Assembly: GCA_019916065.1 (NCBI GenBank) | Contig: CM034236.1 | Span: 14,771,167 to 14,835,166 of the forward strand | Origin: Vitellaria paradoxa | Taxonomy: Eukaryota; Streptophyta; Magnoliopsida; Ericales; Sapotaceae | DNA length: 64,000 nucleotides | Direction of reading: 5' to 3' | Part shown: piece by piece, positions 57,318-64,000 of the stretch | Position numbering within the stretch: position 1 is the stretch's first letter | How the letters are laid out: every line of letters begins with the position of its first letter | Notes under the pieces: generated by a model | What the model was told of the DNA's origin: nothing | Seen by the model: the letters and a program-made list of their open reading frames with translations, nothing else | Database searches by the model: none | Position numbers and translations under genes: made by a program

Positions 57318-57323
57318 TTTATT
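57318..57323 (-). terminator. Probable poly(A) signal of CXE-B
   Basis: AATAAA on the minus strand, 123 bases after the stop; matches the position behind CXE-A. Confidence 0.5.
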
Positions 57324-57445
57324 CTTCATCCGTATATTAAAGAAATAAGGGGGACAAGCATAAGATGGTATGAATTTCTTTTGAACCTTTCGGCGTCAAA
57401 CGAAGCAGCTCCCACGCGCCCAGCTAGGAGAATATTGGAATTAAT

Positions 57446-58360
57446 TTAACTATTGATGAAAGAAGAGATTCGTTCGAGCATGGCCAGAGCTTCCTTGGAC
57501 TTGGGCTCGTCATAGAAGAAACAATGACGCTTCTTCGGAGTCTCCATAAGTTCAACTTTTCCTTTCCACCCGTTCGAACGCAGCGCCTCACTGTAATAAA
57601 ACCCCCTATCTCGAAAGTCATCATCCCCAGCAATGAAAACCAGTACCTTCTTGCAAGCGAGGGCAGGGAGTTTAGGATCCTCGAGGGGGTTAACTCGCGG
57701 ATCGTCGAGTCCAAAAGCCATGCGACCGGCAATAAGCCAAACACCATCATCTTGTTTTCTGTCTTCTTCACTCTTGGGCTCCCGATTACCAATGGGTTTG
57801 CTTCCCCAAAAGTACGGATGGAGTAAGACAATTCCAGCGACACTGAAACCATCCAGTTTCTCGTTCGAACCAGCCGATTGTTTCATGACCATGTTGTGCA
57901 CTATGTTGGCGCCGACGCTGTCTCCGGATAAGAAAACTCTCGCGAAATCGGCGTGCTTGTTGATCCACTCCTCGGGACCACGTCCAGCGGTGTGAGACGC
58001 GACCCACTTCAGCGCCGCCCACGAATCGTCGTAAGCGGCGGGGAGAGGATATTCGATGGCCAATCTGTAATCGACGGACAAGGCGACAACGTTGGCTTTC
58101 TTCACGAGGGAAGAAACGTAGTTATGAATATTCTCATCGGTCGCGTGGAGTGCGATGAAGGCTCCGCCGTGATAGTAAACGAGAAGAGGAAGTTTATGGT
58201 TAGGGTTGGCGGACTTGGGGATGTAAAGCCTGCCGCTAACAGTGTCCTTCGCGATCGTTACGTCTTTGTAATCGACTTCGTCTTGCCCGCGACATGAAGA
58301 AGCTATTGCAAAGAAAACGAGGCTCATCAGAGCACACGCGGCTGAGTATCTGTGCCACAT
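57446..58360 (-). CDS. Carboxylesterase, class I CXE-like (copy B)
   Basis: 304 residues, same length as CXE-A with no indels. The signal-peptide-like N-terminus (MWHRYSAACALMSLVFFAIA), HGG at 64-66, Ser148, Asp247 and His279 are all present. Differences fall close to the active site: GDSVG instead of GDSAG, AGDDDFRDRG instead of AASDIYRDRG, and PKKRHCFF instead of PDEGHCFF, which puts Arg in place of the Gly just before the catalytic His and makes the local charge positive. The pocket-lining stretch 70-77 (ALHATDEN versus AYRPSDGM) and 201-214 also differ. The frame is open and the core intact, so it could be an active enzyme with changed preference or a weak one. Start chosen as for CXE-A; TATA box at 58468-58478. 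Confidence 0.9.
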   Translation of the reverse strand: MWHRYSAACALMSLVFFAIASSCRGQDEVDYKDVTIAKDTVSGRLYIPKSANPNHKLPLLVYYHGGAFIALHATDENIHNYVSSLVKKANVVALSVDYRLAIEYPLPAAYDDSWAALKWVASHTAGRGPEEWINKHADFARVFLSGDSVGANIVHNMVMKQSAGSNEKLDGFSVAGIVLLHPYFWGSKPIGNREPKSEEDRKQDDGVWLIAGRMAFGLDDPRVNPLEDPKLPALACKKVLVFIAGDDDFRDRGFYYSEALRSNGWKGKVELMETPKKRHCFFYDEPKSKEALAMLERISSFINS

Positions 58361-58467
58361 TTTCTTTCCAATTAATTTCAGAATCCGATTACCAAGAGAG
58401 AGAGGGCAGAGAGAGACAGAGAGAGACTGGATGTCAATATGTCCCGTTTCATGCATGCATTTTCCTT

Positions 58468-58478
58468 GTTTATATATC
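58468..58478 (-). promoter_or_regulatory. TATA box of CXE-B
   Basis: GATATATAAAC on the coding strand, about 110 bases before the ATG; identical in sequence to the CXE-A site. Confidence 0.6.
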
Positions 58479-58677
58479 TGTAGGGTGGTCCTTATTTTTG
58501 GAGAAGCCAACTTATAATTTAGTTGCTCTACTAAAAGTAATCAAATCAACATCTGTACTTGCCACAAAATCCCACAAAATGAAGTGGTTCTTGTTAATTG
58601 CGATACATACATCCCCCAAAGAGGGAAAAGTCAAACGTTATACATACTTAAAATAAATAAAAATCCAAACCAAATAT

Positions 58678-58996
58678 AACTTTTTTTTTTCTTTTTTTTA
58701 AGAGCTGACCTGAACCGACCTAAAAGAGTATTTGATATTTACGAGGCACTAGATTCGTTTAAATGGCTTGAATAGACTACAACCAAGGCTTGAAATGGTA
58801 ACTAGTCTATTCATCATTAAAATTTAGACTCCGTTTGAAAATTTTGACAACTTTTCAATTTTTGTGTATTTAGTTTTTTAATTTTTTTTAAAATTATTAA
58901 ATTTATTTTTTTATATTTTAAACTTATTTTAAATTATGAAAGACAAAAATATCAAATTAATAAAATAATTTTTTCCTTCTAAAAAAATTAATTTTC
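58678..58996. other. AT-rich spacer, no gene seen
   Basis: Begins with a long T-run. No gene or element ends recognised. Confidence 0.4.
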
Positions 58997-59836
58997 TCGC
59001 ACACAGTGACTTTTAATTTTCTCCCGAATGCTCGAGGGTGACTTGTGATTATTTGTTGGGTATAAAAATAAGATGATAATAACACGCTGTCACACCCCAA
59101 ATTTTCTTTCAAACTGGGGTTGACTTGCAATAAAAATTTAAGGTATTCAAAATCCCTAGTTTATCCCAACCAATATTTATAAGCCATTAGGCTGAATCAT
59201 TTGGTAGGGTTCAACCGCAGAGTACAAAATAAAGGTAGAGAATAGTATTGTAGAGCCATCTAAGCGTCCCAATCATGCGATTAACATTACATATCAAATA
59301 AAAGTAACTAGGTCTAAACTTAATGGTTACAATCATCCAACAATTATTATTACAGACCACAATAATAAATAAAGTCTTCCAGTACTGCGCAAGAAAAAAA
59401 TAGATAACTCTGTTGGTGGAATATTTAAGAGAAATTAATCTCTTTCCAGCTCATCTTCAATATCCCTGTACTTAATATCCTGAAAAAAAATATTCCCACA
59501 AAGAGGTGAGCTACTAAAACCCAGTAATTAGAATCTCCTAAGTACCTATATGCAGTGGTTGTAATGCTACACTGTATTAGGTGACTCAATACAGTGAATG
59601 TGATTAGGTGCCATACTGTTCATGCAACAATTAATTAAATAGATCCCAACTGAATAATGTAAATTACACTAACAATGGTTTGATGAAACCATCACTATAA
59701 CTACTATTTTACTTACACGTAAAATAGTTAAATGTTGATATGTGTACCACAATGAAATCTATGTCGCAGTGGTGAGGATCTCAGATTCAGATCTTCAAGA
59801 TATCGGGATCAAACCTCATAGCGATACAGGTTTCGT

Positions 59837-59838
<2 letters not shown>

Positions 59839-59873
<35 letters not shown>
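59839..59873. repeat. (AT)n microsatellite in giant LTR 2
   Basis: About 35 bp of pure TA repeat, at the homologous site to the short tract 14777-14794. Confidence 0.9.
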
Positions 59874-59876
<3 letters not shown>

Positions 59877-60614
59877 ACATCTTTTTGTAAAATATTTATC
59901 TAAAGGAATTAAATATAATTAAATAATTCCAACGCATCATTTATACATAAGCAAAAGAGATTGCCAGTTATAGTAAAATCTGATAAAGGGGTTTAATCTA
60001 TATCCTCCTAAGGTAATCATACTTCTATCCTCCTCTACCCCAACCTTGGGAACCAGTGATTTTACGAGCTTAGCATCCAATGCATTTCGACAGTGTCACT
60101 CACCAAAACCTAGCCGTCGCGACCGGCTACCTGATTGGCCATGTTAGAAGGGAGCATCTGTCAAATAAAATGCATATGTTCCCATCTCCATCTAAAAGGT
60201 CATTTCTACCCACCCATCACCCTATTATCAAAAATAAATTTAGCACCGAGTGCCTTAATTTCTTCTCACCCTTTTACATTCCCAAGAGTACCTTGTATGG
60301 AAATAAGATATTTTTAATAACAACCGGCAATGTTTTCGGGCGATGAATTATAAGTGAGATTATTCAGTCACATGCAGTATATTTTTAAGTACTTTATCTA
60401 AATCCATAATTCAATAATAATTCTCAATAAATCAAAGATTTAATATAGTCACCAATATTATTATCACAAAGATAGGTACTACGTGTAAATTAACAAATAG
60501 CAAGTAGCTAGAAATAATTTAGAATTCAAATTAGTATTTTAGTTAATTTTTTGGACAAATTTGCCATACTACCTTTGATAAGAATAAAATTATTTCTAAT
60601 GATATATTAATTAA

Positions 60615-60712
60615 GCCAAGGTTGGCAACTTAGTGGGTGGGTAACCCTAATTGCAATTTGAAGTCGCGAGTTCGAACCTCATTAGCTGCGATCTCGGTTT
60701 TTACCTCTTTTA
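60615..60712 (+). other. tRNA-like segment inside LTR 2
   Basis: Homologue of 13940-14036. GGTTGGCAACTTAGTGGGTGG (A-box-like, 60622 on) and GAGTTCGAACCTC (B-box-like) are spaced as in tRNA-derived elements. Confidence 0.3.
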
Positions 60713-62234
60713 CCTTTTTATTTTATTATTTTGTGGAATATAAAGATAATAAATAGCTCTTTGGACTAATATTTAATTTTAGAAAAATTGATAAGTTTTA
60801 TTTTATTCTAACTGGATAGTATAGTACATCACTTGAATAATTAAGCCAATGTGATATTACAAAGCTAATTCATTCTAACCTTTTGAGTTGGTAGGAGAAT
60901 AATATTATTCAAAATAATTTGAATAAATTTCCAATCATCATCTTATTTATAACCAAACCCTTATCATAGGTTTTCGGCTTCAAGATATCCATAAATGTCC
61001 ATAGAATTATTCCAATGTTTAGAAAGGTATTAAATAAGTTTCATTAAATTCACTAAATCATAACAATATAGTTATATAACTTGCTAGGTTGACAAAACAA
61101 TGCCTAAAAATCAATTAAAATAAATCAAATTCATTTAAGGAAGACCAAATGAGGAAAGAATAAGTTCATTGTTTCATTTTGACATTTTTATCAAATACTT
61201 GGTTTTACTTAGCCATTTTAGTTTGAATAAGTCATTCAACTATCCATAATGAAACTGATTGTCTAAGTCAGTTATCACAAATATTAGAGTGTCAAATAAT
61301 ACATAGTATCCAGTTTAAAATAATTTCATATCAATTGAAAAATAACTAAGTAACATCAATTTAACAGTTCACTTCGGTATTTCATCAAATAGTATAAGTG
61401 TTTTACTAGATTAGGCCTTGTGAACAAAATCACACATAAATAAATTATTAATATAACTATAACTAACAGAGGGTAATTGGGAATTTAAATAAATCTTTAA
61501 ACATAAAATTCTAAAAAAAATCCAAACAAGCAACAATTAAGGGCTAATAGAAATAGCAACTTAAAAGAAAATTCATATAAAATAGAGCAGAACTCCAATA
61601 TCTATAAACTTTATATCTGTAGAAACTAGACTTTAAAATCTACAACTTTATATTTTACACTTTTTAAAATTCCAAGGTCTAAAGGTGCAAAAACAGCCTT
61701 AAATTCAGTTTGTTCAGAAGATATAGTTTTACATGTGCTCAGTATTTTGGGCATAACTTTTGACTCACAAATTGGATTGATGCAAATCTTTTTAGGTTGG
61801 AAAGACAACTTAAAGGGCTACAACTTTTATGTTTTAGCCGAAGCCTAATTCTACTGTTTTAGGGGTCAAATATACATCAAAAGTTACAAACAGAGAGCAG
61901 TCAGCATGCTGGGCTATATTAGTCAAAGTTTCGGCTTTCCTACCCCCAATATGCGAGTATTTTTTTTTTATCACAATCAAGTTTTATACTTCAAACCCAG
62001 AAAATGCTTTAGTTTCAAAATTGAAAGCATCAAATACATTTTAGAAGGTTCGTCATCTTACCTCAATGAAGATATTGGTGACCAAGTTTGATAAGGAAAA
62101 AGGAGTTGAGCTTTGAACACCACCCAATTGGAAAGTTCCAAGCCTTTCTTCTTCCTCCAAGCAACACCGAATCTCCAACCACACTAAATAATGATTTTTT
62201 TCTCTCTTATTCTTTTCTCTGCGAAGGCACACAA

Positions 62235-62241
62235 ATTTATA
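62235..62241 (-). promoter_or_regulatory. TATA box of giant LTR, copy 2
   Basis: TATAAAT on the minus strand, followed by TTGTGTGCCTTC as in copy 1. Confidence 0.5.
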
Positions 62242-62966
62242 AGAAGTCATGGGAGTGTAGAGAAAGTATCGGTGGAGAAAATAACCTCCACTTTCCATGC
62301 TTCAAAGTCACTAAGGTAGGATTACAACAGGTAGCATGATCCAAGAATCATGCTTGCTTTTTGACTATCTAACCATATAATGTAAGAGATGTATTGGAGG
62401 ATGGATGGAGATGGGTGGCATGATCCGGGAATCATGCTAGCTTTTTGACTAATTAAACAAATTATTTAAAAGATGCTTTAAGTCTTTTAATCATGCTTGC
62501 TAAATAATTTGAAAGAAATGCTTTAAAGTCATCAATGTAGGGTTTTCTTTTTGACTAATTAGCCAAATAATTTGAGAGATTGTGAGAGATGCATGGAAGA
62601 AAGGATGGATGGAAAATGAAGTTTGCCTGGGAAATTATTTAGAGCTACTATTCATAAGTCAACTCAGTGAGTGATAAAGTGAGTTGAAGTGAGTTGAGGT
62701 GAGTCAAAGAAAAGGTTGACCCATGGGTTAATGGGCTTGGGTTAAACCAAATAGGTAATTAGGCTAGGAATTGTTTGGATAAAAGTTTAGAAATTCTACA
62801 TTAAACTCCCACATAGGGTGGAATTAAATCCGAAAATTTTTTCAACTAATTTTATCATTCCAAAAATTTTCAAATCCTCAATTTTCTAGATTTTTAGTAT
62901 AATAAATATCACCACCACACTTAAGCAAAATTAATTAAGAGAAAGAAAATTCAAGGTTATTACATC

Positions 62967-64000
62967 AACATTAATTGTCAAATATCTAAACCTAGAGAGA
63001 TAGAGGTACATTGGACAGAAATGGTCCTAGAAGAGTAAAACTTCTCAAACATCTTTGACAATTGAACTTGCTGCATCTCTATATCTTGGACCTTACTGGA
63101 AATGAGATTTTGCTCAGCCTCCACTTGCTCAGTTTTCTACGTGACGCCTTCAAGTTGGGATCTCGAACTAGAACAATCTAAGCAATATTGAAAATTACAC
63201 ACCTAAAGAGACTTTGGCCCATGGTCTATCTCGCGTACACAGCCAAACTTCCTCCCTAAAACCTGCATCTCCACAGTGTCCTCACTCAATGCATCATGGC
63301 CATCAAGAGTAGGCTCACTCTTCATGCGTACCATATCATCCTAATATTTATTATAACTAATGTAAGAATATTGTCAAACCATAATTAAAAAATCACAATG
63401 TCAAATAAAAATTAGGGTAATGTACAAAACCAACCCTACACTTTACCCTCGGTCTCACTATAGTCCCAATGGTTTCAATTGCGACAATCAAATCCCTATA
63501 CTTTCAGTCAAGCAACAATCAGGTCCATTTATCTATATCTATTACAAAACACCATTAAGGTGAAAGTAAATCATCATTTTGCAAGATAGTCCAAGTGACA
63601 GAGTGATAGCATGGCACCCCCAGATGACGTGGAGACAGTTTGCCACATGTTATATTGCTAATTGTCCACGTGACTGAATAATAACATGGAAACTGTCTGT
63701 CATGTGTCAGATGCTCACTCGCCCATACTGATGTTGGCTTGTATGAGTTGCTGCTATAGAGTTGTTTTACTTTAAAAAAAATAATAAAGCATTACAAATT
63801 ATGTTACCCATAAGAATCAAATCAAAAACCTTAAAGATAAGAAACCAATAACAAAATCAACTCACCATGAGCTTGGTTTATACAAAGTTCCTAGATAAAA
63901 TTTATATACATTAAAAAGTTGAAGTATATTCTTCCTCATCATAATATTTAAATATATTTGTATAGAATATATTTAAATATAAATAAATATTTATATATAT
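62967..64000. other. Repeat-like DNA, possible decayed transposon frame
   Basis: On the minus strand 63330-63000 gives broken frames with EQVEAEQNLISSKVQDIEMQ, a coiled-coil-like stretch of the sort found in plant En/Spm accessory proteins; this is a weak match by eye. 63415-63760 starts TTAGGGTAATGTACAAAACC and contains CCTATACTTTCAGTCAAGC, typical of dispersed plant repeats. The last 100 bases are (AT)-rich. No host gene. Confidence 0.3.

Larger units (their letters stand above)
54719..58677. repeat. Segmental duplication, copy 2 (with CXE-B)
   Basis: Second copy of 44003-49005, same orientation. Shared blocks run from CACAGTTTCAAAACTATTTTC through the purine-rich exon-like patch (55640 on) to the CXE gene and about 165 bp of its upstream region. 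It lacks about 1 kb found in copy 1; the equivalent point is about 57010-57240. Confidence 0.88.
58997..62966 (-). mobile_element. Giant solo LTR (about 3.97 kb), copy 2, inverted
   Basis: Reverse complement relative of 11940-15629. It starts TGTAATAACC on the minus strand at 62966. The far end (about 58997) aligns only loosely to the CGTGTGACA end of copy 1, and I see no matching flanks (TTTTC versus TCAAC), so this copy has lost or altered its end. It shares the TATA box (62235-62241), the two tRNA-like segments and the (AT)n site, expanded here to 59839-59873. Confidence 0.78.

Noticed and set aside
62967..63360. Firm En/Spm transposase annotation
   Set aside because: Only a coiled-coil-like stretch is readable among stops; not enough to name a family.

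Overview
This is nuclear DNA from a flowering plant, most likely a eudicot. It is strongly AT-rich, with long poly-A/T and (AT)n runs. It has plant-type Ty1/copia and Ty3/gypsy elements primed from tRNA sites, an Athila-like element with an extra 3' ORF, CACTA and Mutator-type DNA elements, a tRNA-derived SINE, and three intact intronless plant genes. I cannot name the species from sequence alone.

Layout. 1-11.2 kb: decayed Ty3/gypsy (Athila-like) DNA on the minus strand, with parts of two elements. The better-preserved one has a Gag tail, protease, RNase H and integrase, a downstream 'putative plant transposon protein'-type ORF and a small acidic ORF; the reverse transcriptase is deleted. 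11.94-15.63 kb: a very long (3.7 kb) solo LTR with a TACCC target duplication. An inverted relative lies 47 kb away at 59.0-62.97 kb. 15.9-17.9 kb: a three-unit tandem array with a 681-bp period. 19.1 kb: the TOM9-2/TOM22 mitochondrial import receptor gene. 19.5-29.4 kb: AT-rich intergenic DNA with a foldback MITE, a SINE with a 16-bp target duplication and several copies of an AT-rich dispersed repeat. 29.4-35.2 kb and 35.3-41.4 kb: two adjacent copia elements, both full of stops. The 3' LTR of the second is split by a 1.39-kb Mutator-like element with a 9-bp target duplication, which carries tandem units built around a GGTACC-centred palindrome. 42.7-43.6 kb: a CACGTG-rich solo LTR flanked by ATTAA. 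44.0-49.0 and 54.7-58.7 kb: a direct segmental duplication, each copy ending in an intact carboxylesterase (CXE) gene on the minus strand. 49-54.7 kb: the spacer between the copies, holding a repeat shared with the TOM9-2 3' flank and a 312-bp CACTA element. 62.97-64 kb: unassigned repeat-like sequence.

How the genes relate. The three intact host genes are TOM9-2 (outer-membrane protein import) and two carboxylesterases that are recent duplicates of each other. The two esterases have equal length, the same predicted signal peptide, and matching TATA and poly(A) signals. They differ next to the catalytic residues (GDSAG versus GDSVG; EGH versus KRH), which points to divergence after duplication. 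I found no operon-like or defence-type system. The most interesting items are the diverging esterase pair with its signal-peptide N-terminus, the palindrome-array MULE, the inverted giant LTRs and the G-box-rich solo LTR. Boundaries given to the base rest on visible target duplications or start/stop codons; those called approximate come from reading similarity by eye.
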